The notes beneath the pieces were generated by a model. That model worked only from the letters and a program-made list of their open reading frames with translations. It was not told the origin of the DNA and did no database searches. Positions 54,109-62,488 of a stretch of DNA of 64,000 nucleotides are shown piece by piece. This DNA comes from Pseudomonadota bacterium (GTDB lineage: Bacteria; Pseudomonadota; Alphaproteobacteria; Rhizobiales; Devosiaceae), in contig JAEWGT010000011.1 of NCBI GenBank assembly GCA_023388175.1, forward strand, positions 434,001 to 498,000. The letters run 5' to 3'. Made by a program: the position numbers and the translations under genes. Positions within the stretch are counted from its first letter, which is position 1; each line of letters starts with the position of its first letter.

Positions 54109-54331
54109 AGGCACGGCTTCGTTTGTTTTGGGGCAACTGTAATAACGGCTAACTCTACCGACGCAATTTCGGTTGCGCATTTACCCGCGATTGTGATCGG
54201 TCGAGCATGCGCGCAACCCTCTTACCAAAGCAACAACGGCCTTGTCTTGCCCTGTTGCCGGTGACCGGCTAAGTCTGCGCCGCGTCCTGTCCCACAGGAT
54301 GGATCATTTCTCGCACCAGGCCAGCATCACC

Positions 54332-55999
54332 GTGACCGACCAGCTTCGTATTGCGCTTGCCCAGCTCAACCCCAAGGTGGGCGATCTCAGGGGCAACCTG
54401 GAACTGGCACGCAAGGCTCTTGCTGATGCGGCATCGGCAAAAGCGGACATTCTCATGTTGTCCGAACTTTTCCTGACCGGTTATTTCCCCGATGACCTGC
54501 TGTTCAAGCCGCAATTCGTGAGCGACGCCATTGATGCCGCTAAAGCGCTGGTGGCGGAAACGGTTCAGTCTGACGTCGTGCTTATCCTGCCCACCATCTG
54601 GCTGGATGGGCCGCGGCTTCGCAATGCCGTGCTGGTGGCCGGCAATGGCGAAGTCATCGACACGCGCTACAAGCGCGAGCTGCCCAATTCCGATGTTTTC
54701 TACGAGAAACGCTATTTCGAGCCCGGCCCGCTTCCTCTGCCCGTAGAGATCAAGGGCGTTTCGGTGGGCATCCCGATCTGCGAGGATATCTGGCACAGAA
54801 GCGTCTGCGAACATCTGGCCATGCGCGGCGCCGAAATCATGCTGTGCCCCAATGGCTCGCCTTACTGGACAAACAAGCAGCATATCCGCAAGGAGCTCGT
54901 CCGTGCCCGGGTCGCCGAAGACGGGGTGCCCATGCTCTATCTCAATCAGGTTGGCGGGCAGGACGAGTTGGTCTATGACGGCGCGTCCTTTGCCATCGAG
55001 CCAGGAGACAAGCTGGTCCTGCAAGGCAAATCCTTCGAGACCGATTTCATCGTCTCGGACTGGGCTCGCACCGAAAACGGCTGGACCTGCACCAATGGCC
55101 GCGTCGAGGAACTCACCTCGGTTGAGGAAGCACCCTGGCGCGCATGCGTGTTGGGCCTGCGTGACTATGTGACGAAGAACGGCTTTTCCCATGTCGTGCT
55201 TGGCCTTTCCGGCGGTATCGACAGCGCTGTGGTTGCCGCCATGGCCGCCGATGCCTTGGGGCCGGAAAAGGTCCATTCGATCATGCTGCCCTATCGCTAC
55301 ACCTCTGAGGACAGCCTGAGGGATGCCAAGGATTGCGCCGAACGGCTCGGTATCCGCTATGACATCGTGGCCATAGGCGACCCGGTGGACAGCGCCCTGC
55401 GCGAACTCAAGCCCATTTTCGGCAATCGCCCGGCCGATCTGGCCGAGGAAAACATCCAGTCGCGCATGCGTGGCACGATTCTGATGGCTGTCAGCAATAA
55501 GCTCGGCTCCATGCTGCTGACCACCGGCAACAAGAGTGAAATGGGCGTGGGCTACGCCACCATCTATGGCGACATGAATGGCGGCTACAATCCGCTCAAG
55601 GATATGTTCAAGATGGCCGTCTATGCACTGGCCGACTGGCGCAACAGGCACACGCCCGGCGATTGCCTCGGGCGGGCAGGGCAGGTCATTCCCCAGTCCA
55701 TCATCGACAAGGCCCCCAGCGCTGAACTGAGGCCTGACCAGAAGGATCAGGACAGCCTGCCACCCTATCCCGTGCTGGACGACATCCTGCTGTGCCTGGT
55801 GGAAGAGGAAATGGCGCTGGCCGATATAGTGGCGCGCGGTCATGATCCGGCGACGGTGCTGCGCATCGAGCGGCTCGTCAACATTGCCGAATACAAGCGC
55901 CGCCAGTCTGCACCGGGCCCCAAGCTGAGCCCGCGCGCCTTCGGCCTCGGCCGCAGATATCCCATAACCAATGGCTATAAGGACGTTACCCTCGGATGA
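54332..55999 (+). CDS. nadE: NAD+ synthetase, glutamine-hydrolysing
   Basis: 555 aa from the GTG at 54332, which gives the conserved 'TDQLRIALAQLNPKVGD' N-terminus; an ATG at 54299 is an alternative. The N-terminal nitrilase-like glutaminase has Glu ('LSELFLTGY'), Lys ('RYKRELPN') and Cys ('PICEDIWH'). The C-terminal synthetase has the ATP-binding 'LGLSGGIDSAVVA' P-loop. It makes NAD+ from deamido-NAD. Its stop overlaps the gltX start in ATGA, so the two are coupled. Confidence 0.96.
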   Translation: MTDQLRIALAQLNPKVGDLRGNLELARKALADAASAKADILMLSELFLTGYFPDDLLFKPQFVSDAIDAAKALVAETVQSDVVLILPTIWLDGPRLRNAVLVAGNGEVIDTRYKRELPNSDVFYEKRYFEPGPLPLPVEIKGVSVGIPICEDIWHRSVCEHLAMRGAEIMLCPNGSPYWTNKQHIRKELVRARVAEDGVPMLYLNQVGGQDELVYDGASFAIEPGDKLVLQGKSFETDFIVSDWARTENGWTCTNGRVEELTSVEEAPWRACVLGLRDYVTKNGFSHVVLGLSGGIDSAVVAAMAADALGPEKVHSIMLPYRYTSEDSLRDAKDCAERLGIRYDIVAIGDPVDSALRELKPIFGNRPADLAEENIQSRMRGTILMAVSNKLGSMLLTTGNKSEMGVGYATIYGDMNGGYNPLKDMFKMAVYALADWRNRHTPGDCLGRAGQVIPQSIIDKAPSAELRPDQKDQDSLPPYPVLDDILLCLVEEEMALADIVARGHDPATVLRIERLVNIAEYKRRQSAPGPKLSPRAFGLGRRYPITNGYKDVTLG

Positions 56000-57324
56000 G
56001 TGTTACCGTACGCTGGGCGCCCTCGCCAACCGGCCGCATCCATCTGGGCAATGCCCGTCCGGCGCTGCTCAACTGGTTTTTCGCCCGCCGCAATGGCGGC
56101 CGATATGTGCTGCGCATGGACGATACCGACCTGGCGCGCTCGACGCGCGCCTTCGCCGACGGGATCGAGGAGGATCTGGCCTGGCTGGGTATCACTCCCG
56201 ACCTGCTGGTGCGCCAGTCCGAGCGCACCGCGCTCTATGATGCGGCCCGCGACCGGCTGATCGCCGCGGGCCGGCTCTACCCCTGCTATGAAACCGAGGA
56301 TGAGCTGGACCGCAAGCGGGCACGCGCGCGCCTCCTGGGCAAGCCGCCGATCTACGATCGCGCCGCGCTGAGCCTGACCGATGAGGATCGCGCGCGCCTT
56401 GAAGCTGAAGGCCGCCAGCCGCATTGGCGTTTCAAGCTCGATGGCCGCCCTGTGCAGTTCGACGATCTGATCAAGGGTTCCCAGACCGTCAATACCGCCT
56501 CCATGTCCGATCCGGTACTGATCCGCGGCGATGGCTCGTATCTTTACACGCTCCCCTCGGTGGTCGATGACATCGACCTCGGCATCACTCATGTCATCCG
56601 TGGCGAAGATCACGTCTCCAATACTGGCACGCAGATCGAGATTTTCGAGGCTCTTGGCGCTGCAGCACCTGTCTTCGGGCACCATAACCTCCTCACCGAC
56701 GCCGCCGGGCAGGGCTTTTCCAAGCGCCTGGGCTCGCAATCCATCGCTGATTTCCGCCACGAGGGTTATGAGCCACTGGCCATTGCCATTGTCGCCAGCC
56801 TGAATGGCACGAGCCTTCCGGTCGAGCCCTATGACAGCCTCGACGCCATTGCGGAACGGCTGGATTTTTCGATGATTTCGCACGGTGCGGCGCGCTTTGA
56901 CCCGGCAGAACTGAACGGGCTCAACGCCCGGCTGTTGCACGCCATGCCCTACGAGGAAGCGGCCCCGCGCCTCTCCGCGCTCGGGCTGGAAGGCGAAGCC
57001 ATGTGGCTGCTGCTGCGGGAAAATCTCGCCAGGTTCCCCGATATAGCCGAGTGGTCGAAGCTCGTCACCGGACCGATTGAGCCGGTGGTTGCTGCTGAGG
57101 ATCAGGATTTCCTGGCACTGGCCAAGGCGCTGCTGCCGCAGGAGCCATGGGATGAAACCACCTGGGGCAGTTGGACCGATGCGCTCAAGACGGCCACTGG
57201 CCGCAAGGGCAAGGCCCTGTTCCTGCCGCTGCGCATGGCCCTGACGGGACGGCATGACGGACCGGAGCTTAAGTCCCTGCTCGTCCTGCTTGGGCGTAAG
57301 GCGTGTCTGGACCGACTACCCTGA
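55996..57324 (+). CDS. gltX: Glutamyl-tRNA synthetase
   Basis: 442 aa class I synthetase charging tRNA(Glu) and possibly tRNA(Gln) for later amidation. The 'HIGH'-type site is 'PTGRIHLGNARPA' (about residues 11-23), the 'KMSKS'-type site 'GQGFSKRLGSQS' (about 237-248). Alphaproteobacteria usually carry two gltX copies, and this shorter form is the second type. ATGA overlap with nadE. Its last 56 bases overlap the 3' end of the opposite-strand DUF2865 gene. Confidence 0.93.
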   Translation: MSVTVRWAPSPTGRIHLGNARPALLNWFFARRNGGRYVLRMDDTDLARSTRAFADGIEEDLAWLGITPDLLVRQSERTALYDAARDRLIAAGRLYPCYETEDELDRKRARARLLGKPPIYDRAALSLTDEDRARLEAEGRQPHWRFKLDGRPVQFDDLIKGSQTVNTASMSDPVLIRGDGSYLYTLPSVVDDIDLGITHVIRGEDHVSNTGTQIEIFEALGAAAPVFGHHNLLTDAAGQGFSKRLGSQSIADFRHEGYEPLAIAIVASLNGTSLPVEPYDSLDAIAERLDFSMISHGAARFDPAELNGLNARLLHAMPYEEAAPRLSALGLEGEAMWLLLRENLARFPDIAEWSKLVTGPIEPVVAAEDQDFLALAKALLPQEPWDETTWGSWTDALKTATGRKGKALFLPLRMALTGRHDGPELKSLLVLLGRKACLDRLP

Positions 57325-58417
57325 CGGCTTTGTCGCCGAAGTGAACGATCCGCATTTCGGGCGCGGCAGGTGCTTCGGGCCGCCGCGCAACTTCGCCCGG
57401 CCCGGACGGGCGCGGGCGGGGCAGGGGCACATCCACCAGCGCAACCGCGGCAACCTGTTCGGCGGGAACGGCTGCTGCGGCCTGCACCGGCACCACGCCT
57501 CGCGGATCGCGCAAAGGGAGTGGGAAGCTCAAGCCGTTGATTTCCATCATCGAGCGGCTGCTGCCGTCGTCGGCGCTGGCGATGCGCACCGAACCATCGG
57601 CGACCGGCGCTGCGTTGCAACTGGCGGATTCGTCGAACTTGGTGCGATAGGCAAAGGCATTGGGCAGGGACGTATAGGGCGAGCCTGACAGATTGCGCAT
57701 CTGCTCCGGCTCCTGTCCCGGATTGTCGTAATAGTAGAGCTCCACCGCGCTGTTCGGACACATCATCTGGCAGGTGGTGGAATCCTGACCGACATAGTCC
57801 ATCAGCGTGGCGTAGCTGATGGGCCAGAAATAGCCGTCCGACAGCCGAACGCAGACGGTGCGGACGGTGCTATATCCCTGATAGCCCCAGTAATCTCCGC
57901 CATCGATGAAATCGCCATTGGTAAAATCGCCATCCCCGGTCGTGCCGAAGATACGATCGAAGATCGATTGCCGATCCTGGGTAAAGGTGGCGCTGGAGCC
58001 TGCATTGCAGCCGAAACGCGCCATTTCCTGCAGGATGGCCTCGCGCTGCTGGGCGACGGCATTGCCGGTTTCCACCGATTGGGCAATGGCGGCATATTGG
58101 TTGCGCAGGGCAATGACTTCGCGCGCCACCGCCTGACATTGCGGGGTCAGTGTCCGCCCGGCGCGCGCGTCGTCATTGCAGCCCTGGCGGATATACTGGC
58201 TTTCCGCATTCTGCACCTGTCGCGCCACTTCGCGCGCCGCATTGCTGTTCTGGCTGATCTGGCGGAAGTCGCCATTGCGATCAAACTGCACCAGCGCATT
58301 TTGCAGCCGCGCGCATTGATTGGCCTGCGCATAGGCGGTCTCGATATCCAGTGCGAGCGTCACGGTCGCAAGAACCAGCAGAATCAGGGCACGCGGGCCC
58401 ATGGAGGAGAACGTCAC
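57269..58417 (-). CDS. Secreted DUF2865 protein
   Basis: 382 aa with a signal peptide (about residues 1-31, cleavage near 'ETAYAQA'). The DUF2865 core follows, with Cys-rich landmarks 'CVRLSDGYFWPISYAT' and 'CQMMCPNSAVELYYYDNPGQEPEQM', both characteristic. A Pro/Arg-rich linker ('PLPRPRPSGPG') leads to 'KAVRVVGPD', the conserved end of the family, so the C-terminus that overlaps gltX is genuine. Found almost only in Hyphomicrobiales; probably periplasmic or outer-membrane associated. Function unknown. Confidence 0.88.
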   Translation of the reverse strand: MTFSSMGPRALILLVLATVTLALDIETAYAQANQCARLQNALVQFDRNGDFRQISQNSNAAREVARQVQNAESQYIRQGCNDDARAGRTLTPQCQAVAREVIALRNQYAAIAQSVETGNAVAQQREAILQEMARFGCNAGSSATFTQDRQSIFDRIFGTTGDGDFTNGDFIDGGDYWGYQGYSTVRTVCVRLSDGYFWPISYATLMDYVGQDSTTCQMMCPNSAVELYYYDNPGQEPEQMRNLSGSPYTSLPNAFAYRTKFDESASCNAAPVADGSVRIASADDGSSRSMMEINGLSFPLPLRDPRGVVPVQAAAAVPAEQVAAVALVDVPLPRPRPSGPGEVARRPEAPAAPEMRIVHFGDKAVRVVGPDTPYAQAGRAGT

Positions 58418-58558
58418 CAGAAATCCTTATATACGGACCGCAACCGCATCGATCCCCTGCGCCTTAAGACATCGCTAGGGGCCGTGACAACATTATAGCT
58501 GCGTGCGCTGCTTCGTCATAGCGCACCAAGGTCACACAAACCGGAGACTGAAGGCGTC

Positions 58559-59566
58559 ATGAAACTTGCCACAATGCGCAATGGCCGGCCCGATGGTCAG
58601 CTTGTCGTGGTCTCCAGCGACCTGGCACGCTGGGTTTCGGCGGGCCGGATTGCTCCGAATTTGCAGGCTGTCATGGACGACTGGGACCATGCTGCGCCCC
58701 TTCTTGCCGAGCTTTCCGCCCAGTTGGATGCTGGCGCGATTGCCGGGCAGGCCTTTGATCCGTCCCTCGCTCACGCTCCCTTGCCGCGCGCCTATCAGTG
58801 GATCGATGGCTCCGGCTACATGAACCATCTCGAACGCGTCCGGTCACTCCAGGGCAGCAAAGATGAACAGCTGCAATCGGTACGTCCGCTGATCTATCAG
58901 GGCGGGTCTGATTCGCTGTCGGCGCCCACAGATCCCATCATCATTCCATCCGACGACCTCGCCCTTGATTTCGAGGCAGAAATTGGCGTGATCATTGGCG
59001 CTGTGCCGATGCGCGCCACGCGCGAAGAGGCCAAGGCGGCCATTCGCCTGGTCACGGTGCTCAACGACGTCTCGCTGCGCCGGCTGGTGGTCGATGACTT
59101 GCAAAACGGCTTCGGCTTCTTCCATGCCAAGCCGTCCACGGCCTTTGCGCCCATCGCCATGACGCCGGACAGTCTGGGCGGAGCATGGCGGGACAATCGC
59201 CTGCACCTGCTCGTCCGCATAGAGGTCAATGGCGCGCTCTATGGGCAGCCCAATGCCGGCATCGGCATGCAGTTCGACTTTGCCGACCTGATTGTGGAGG
59301 CGGCCCGCACCCGCAATCTGGCGGCAGGGACCATTGTTGGCGGTGGTACGATTTCCAATGCCCATGACGAAACGCTGCCCATCAAACGCGACGGCATCGG
59401 CTTTGCCTGCATCGCCGAGGCCCGGACCGTGGAAAAGGCCAAATATGGCCGCGCTCGCACGCCCTTTCTGAAGGCGGGCGATCAGGTGCGGATCGGCGCT
59501 GTTGGTGCCGAGGGGCAATCTATTTTCGGCGATATCGACCAGCGCGTCCAAATCTTGCCCAACTGA
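58559..59566 (+). CDS. Fumarylacetoacetate hydrolase-family enzyme
   Basis: 335 aa, cytoplasmic. N-terminal FAA_hydrolase_N-type cap (about 1-75) and a catalytic FAH fold with metal ligands in 'LALDFEAEIGVIIG' (Glu pair, about 138-151), 'LNDVSLRR' and the 'GTIVGGGTISN' loop (about 260). The family cleaves C-C bonds in acylpyruvates; the true fumarylacetoacetase is one member, but no tyrosine catabolism gene is adjacent, so the substrate stays open. Confidence 0.87.
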   Translation: MKLATMRNGRPDGQLVVVSSDLARWVSAGRIAPNLQAVMDDWDHAAPLLAELSAQLDAGAIAGQAFDPSLAHAPLPRAYQWIDGSGYMNHLERVRSLQGSKDEQLQSVRPLIYQGGSDSLSAPTDPIIIPSDDLALDFEAEIGVIIGAVPMRATREEAKAAIRLVTVLNDVSLRRLVVDDLQNGFGFFHAKPSTAFAPIAMTPDSLGGAWRDNRLHLLVRIEVNGALYGQPNAGIGMQFDFADLIVEAARTRNLAAGTIVGGGTISNAHDETLPIKRDGIGFACIAEARTVEKAKYGRARTPFLKAGDQVRIGAVGAEGQSIFGDIDQRVQILPN

Positions 59567-59673
59567 TTGATAACATTCGCGTGTGCCAGTTTTGGGCGTC
59601 GCTTTCCCGTGCCAGTGTAGCAGCGCGGGTGAGGGGTCCGTTTGGGTCGCAGTTCTGTTTCGGGGTTTCATTG

Positions 59674-60120
59674 ATGTTCAGCCGCAAGATTTCGGCCCTC
59701 GCAGTCGCCGCTTTGCTCGCCTCAGGCGCAATCGGCGTCACTGCTCAGGAGGCCTTCAGCCCACCCACGACCGCCGCCGAGGCGCACCAGATGCGCACGG
59801 ACGCCATGAAGCAGATGGGCGGCCTGCTGCGCTCAGCCGGCAATGCCACTGGCGCCGACGCCGTTGCCGCAGCAACCACGCTGCTCACCACCTTCACCAA
59901 TTTGCCCGAAATGTTCCCTGAAGGCTCCAGCGAGGGCACGGATGCTCTGCCGGCAATCTGGGAAAACTGGGAAACATTTACCGGCATTATCGAAACGGGG
60001 CGCAGCGCTTCCGAAGCCGCTCTTGCCGCGGCCGAGGCCGGTGACACCGACGGCTATGGCACCGCGCTGCGCACTGTCATGGGCACATGCGGACAGTGCC
60101 ACCAGCAGTTTCGCTCCTAG
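59674..60120 (+). CDS. Periplasmic cytochrome c' family protein
   Basis: 148 aa from the ATG at 59674. Signal peptide at about residues 1-24, then the four-helix bundle of cytochrome c'/c-556 with haem attached near the C-terminus at 'GTCGQCHQQF' (CxxCH). It depends on the ccm system encoded earlier in the window. Proposed roles in the family include binding of NO or CO and electron transfer; none is provable here. A strong terminator follows. Confidence 0.92.
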   Translation: MFSRKISALAVAALLASGAIGVTAQEAFSPPTTAAEAHQMRTDAMKQMGGLLRSAGNATGADAVAAATTLLTTFTNLPEMFPEGSSEGTDALPAIWENWETFTGIIETGRSASEAALAAAEAGDTDGYGTALRTVMGTCGQCHQQFRS

Positions 60121-60146
60121 ATTTCTCATCGCCTCCAAAGCGATTG

Positions 60147-60176
60147 GGGCGGCCTTCGGGCCGCCCTCTTTTGTTT
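60147..60176 (+). terminator. Intrinsic terminator after the cytochrome c' gene
   Basis: Perfect 8-bp stem GGGCGGCC/GGCCGCCC (60147-60154 with 60159-60166), TTCG loop, then TCTTTTGTTT. It cuts off the cysS leader from upstream transcription. Confidence 0.95.
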
Positions 60177-60217
60177 TTGCTTGATTTCTTGTTGGCGCGC
60201 GGCCAATGTCCGGCCCC

Positions 60218-60262
60218 ATGAAGACCAAGCGCACCATTACCGTCTGCATTATTACCTGCTAA
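60218..60262 (+). CDS. Putative cysteine leader peptide of cysS
   Basis: A 14-codon frame, M-K-T-K-R-T-I-T-V-C-I-I-T-C, ends at TAA 60260-60262. Cysteine codons (TGC) are at positions 10 and 14, the last sense codon being Cys. Cys is rare in bacterial proteins, and the next gene charges tRNA with cysteine, so the pairing is suggestive. An in-frame ATG four codons earlier (60206) could be used instead. No clear ribosome binding site is visible, so it may be leaderless, as is trpL in some rhizobia. Confidence 0.6.
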   Translation: MKTKRTITVCIITC

Positions 60263-60270
60263 CTCAACGT

Positions 60271-60357
60271 TGGCGGAGCGGTCTTCTTCATCCCGATAGT
60301 TTCAAAGGATAAGGGCTCCCCGCCAGAGCAAATCTGTCTGGCCTACAGGAAGACCTT
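60271..60357 (+). promoter_or_regulatory. Alternative hairpins controlling the cysS ribosome binding site
   Basis: Three helices are visible. A: 60271-60279 with 60315-60325, nine pairs with a 2-base bulge. B: 60280-60288 with 60347-60355, nine pairs including one G-T, which buries the AGGA ribosome binding site of cysS. C: 60322-60327 with 60337-60342, six pairs. A excludes C (they share 60322-60325) and cannot coexist with B without forming a pseudoknot. A free ribosome binding site goes with A; a buried one with B plus C. Confidence 0.6.
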
Positions 60358-61809
60358 ATGACCACGGCACAGCCGCAGCTTAATCTCTACAATACGCTGA
60401 CCCGCTCCAAGGCGCCCTTCGTGCCCATGGACAAGAACAATGTGCGTCTCTACGCCTGCGGCCCGACGGTGTACGATTTTGCCCATATCGGCAATGGCCG
60501 TGCCGCCATCGTCTTCGACCTGCTGTTCCGGGTGCTGCGCCATGTCTATGGGCCAGAGCATGTCACCTATGTCCGCAACATCACCGACGTCGACGACAAA
60601 ATCAACGCCCGTGCCCTGCGCGATCATCCCGACCTGTCGCTGAACGAGGCGATCCGCAAGGTCACCGAGACCACTGCCGCGCAATATCAGAAGGATGTGG
60701 CGGCCTTGGGCTGCCTTGAGCCGACCATCCAGCCGCGCGCGACCGAAAACATTGCGGAAATGCAGGCAATGATCCAGCGCCTGCTCACCAATGGCCACGC
60801 CTATGAAGCAGGCGGGGAAGTGCTGTTTTCCGTGGAATCCATGGCAGATTACGGCCAGCTTTCCGGCCGCAATCTGGAGGGAAATCTCGCGGGCGCCCGC
60901 ATCGCTGTGGATGCGCACAAGCGCAATGCTGCCGATTTCGTTCTCTGGAAGCAGTCCAGCGCCGAAGAACCCGGCTGGGACAGCCCATGGGGCAGGGGCC
61001 GCCCCGGCTGGCATATCGAATGCTCGGCCATGTCAGAGCGCTATCTCGGTGAGACCTTCGACATTCACGGCGGCGGGCTCGACCTGATCTTCCCCCACCA
61101 CGAAAACGAAATCGCCCAGTCCCGCTGCGCCCATGGCTCCCACGCCATGGCCAATGTCTGGATGCACAATGGCTTCCTTCAGGTCGAAGGCCAGAAGATG
61201 AGCAAGAGCCTGGGCAATTTCTTCACCATCCACCAGCTGCTGGAGACCGAGGATTTTGGCGGGCGCAAATGGCCGGGCGAAGTCCTGCGCCTGGCCATGC
61301 TGATGACGCACTATCGTCAGCCGATTGATTTCACCTTGGATCGACTTAGCCTTGCCGAGGCGAAGCTGAGGCGGTGGAGTGATGCGATTAAGGCTTTTGC
61401 CCCCAAGCCTCTCGATTGGTCGCAGACCGAAGAATTTGCGAACGCCCGGCCATCGCCATTGCTGGTGGCGAAAATTGCTGATGACATGAACACGTCGGAG
61501 GCCCTTGCTTTCCTTGAAAGCGTCGGGACACCAACTGACGCCACAAGCGCGCTACAACTGGCCGTCGATTTGAATTTTCTAGGCATCAATCTCGAAATCT
61601 TTGATGCCGTTTGGCGGGACATCATGGGTGGCATGACAAATGAGAAGGAGGTCGATGGCCTCGTTCAAACTCGCCTCGCCGCGCTGAACGCAAAAAACTT
61701 CGCCGAAGCCGACCGCATCCGCAATGAACTGGCGGAGCAGGGCATCGCGCTGATGGATTACAAGGACGAAGCCGGGCAGCGCGCCACCAAATGGGAGGTG
61801 AAGCGGTAA
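60358..61809 (+). CDS. cysS: Cysteinyl-tRNA synthetase
   Basis: 483 aa class I synthetase. 'HIGH'-type motif 'FAHIGNGRA' near residue 40 with zinc ligand Cys in 'LYACGPTVYD', 'WHIECSAMSERYL' (zinc Cys, about 220), 'HHENEIAQS' and the 'KMSKSLGN' loop (about 280). The C-terminal anticodon-binding domain from about residue 320 (61316 on) shows clearly different codon use, more A/T at third positions, than the first two thirds. Preceded by an apparent Cys leader and alternative hairpins; the DUF559 gene starts at the very next base. Confidence 0.96.
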   Translation: MTTAQPQLNLYNTLTRSKAPFVPMDKNNVRLYACGPTVYDFAHIGNGRAAIVFDLLFRVLRHVYGPEHVTYVRNITDVDDKINARALRDHPDLSLNEAIRKVTETTAAQYQKDVAALGCLEPTIQPRATENIAEMQAMIQRLLTNGHAYEAGGEVLFSVESMADYGQLSGRNLEGNLAGARIAVDAHKRNAADFVLWKQSSAEEPGWDSPWGRGRPGWHIECSAMSERYLGETFDIHGGGLDLIFPHHENEIAQSRCAHGSHAMANVWMHNGFLQVEGQKMSKSLGNFFTIHQLLETEDFGGRKWPGEVLRLAMLMTHYRQPIDFTLDRLSLAEAKLRRWSDAIKAFAPKPLDWSQTEEFANARPSPLLVAKIADDMNTSEALAFLESVGTPTDATSALQLAVDLNFLGINLEIFDAVWRDIMGGMTNEKEVDGLVQTRLAALNAKNFAEADRIRNELAEQGIALMDYKDEAGQRATKWEVKR

Positions 61810-62391
61810 ATGTCTGCGCAAGCGGATAAGACCCCTGACCTGTCCCGGCCTCTGGCCGATCCAGTCCTTCCAGAAATGGGAGAGGGAATGTCCGTGCGTT
61901 TTGAAACAACCCCCTCATCCGGCGCTGCGCGCCACCTTCTCCCGCGAGGGGAGAAGGAAGGGTCCGAGCGTGTCACACCCCCGGTGTCCCCCTCTCCCCT
62001 CGCGGGAGAGGGTGCCCGAAGGGCGGGTGAGGGGGGCGATGCTTCCGGGCCCTCAAGATTAAAGACATTCGCTAGGCGAATGCGCCACCAGCCAACAGAC
62101 GCCGAGCGCAAGCTTTGGCAGTTGCTACGTAACAGGCGGTTTGCTGCATTCAAGTTTCGACGCCAGGAACCGATAGACCACTATATCGTGGATTTTGTCT
62201 GTTATTCTGCAGGCCTCGTCATAGAAGCCGACGGCTTCCAGCACGCTGAGAATGCGCGTGATGCTATACGCGATGCCTATCTGCGTGCTCAGGGCTTCCA
62301 CCTCCTGCGCCTCTGGAATAACGACATCCTCGCGCGTCCGGGCGCGGTGTCCGATGCCATCTGGGCGGCTGTGCAGGGGGACCGCGCATGA
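61810..62391 (+). CDS. DUF559 endonuclease-fold protein with repeat-derived N-terminus
   Basis: 193 aa if translated from the ATG at 61810 (GGAGGTGAAG lies before it). Residues about 12-75 are encoded by palindromic repeats and read as low-complexity Pro/Gly/Arg ('SPSPLAGEGARRAGEGG'). The real domain begins near residue 91 at 'MRHQPTDAERKLWQLLRNRR', continuing with 'FRRQEPIDHYIVDFVCYSAGLVIEADG' (PD-(D/E)xK-like Asp and Glu) and 'RAQGFHLLRLWNNDIL'. An internal ATG at 62080 gives the usual DUF559 N-terminus and may be the true start. Related to very-short-patch-repair nucleases; substrate unknown. Confidence 0.7.
   Translation: MSAQADKTPDLSRPLADPVLPEMGEGMSVRFETTPSSGAARHLLPRGEKEGSERVTPPVSPSPLAGEGARRAGEGGDASGPSRLKTFARRMRHQPTDAERKLWQLLRNRRFAAFKFRRQEPIDHYIVDFVCYSAGLVIEADGFQHAENARDAIRDAYLRAQGFHLLRLWNNDILARPGAVSDAIWAAVQGDRA
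61850..62040. repeat. Cluster of palindromic repeats inside the DUF559 frame
   Basis: Three modules in a row. About 61850-61890 is a degraded copy of the right arm seen at 23680-23716. About 61905-61958 has a CTTCTCCC-GGGAGAAG hairpin preceded by CCCCTCATCC. About 61982-62036 has CCCTCTCCCCTCGCGGGAGAGGG followed by GTGCCCGAAGGGCGGGTGAGGGG. All stay in frame with the DUF559 ORF. Confidence 0.85.
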
Positions 62392-62488
62392 ATGGCGGGC
62401 AAACCCTTTCCATGTCAGCAGCCTTGCTGACAGCGCCTGTCATCGTGGCGCGCTCAAACGCTGTCTCCACTCATCAGGAGACACTGCA

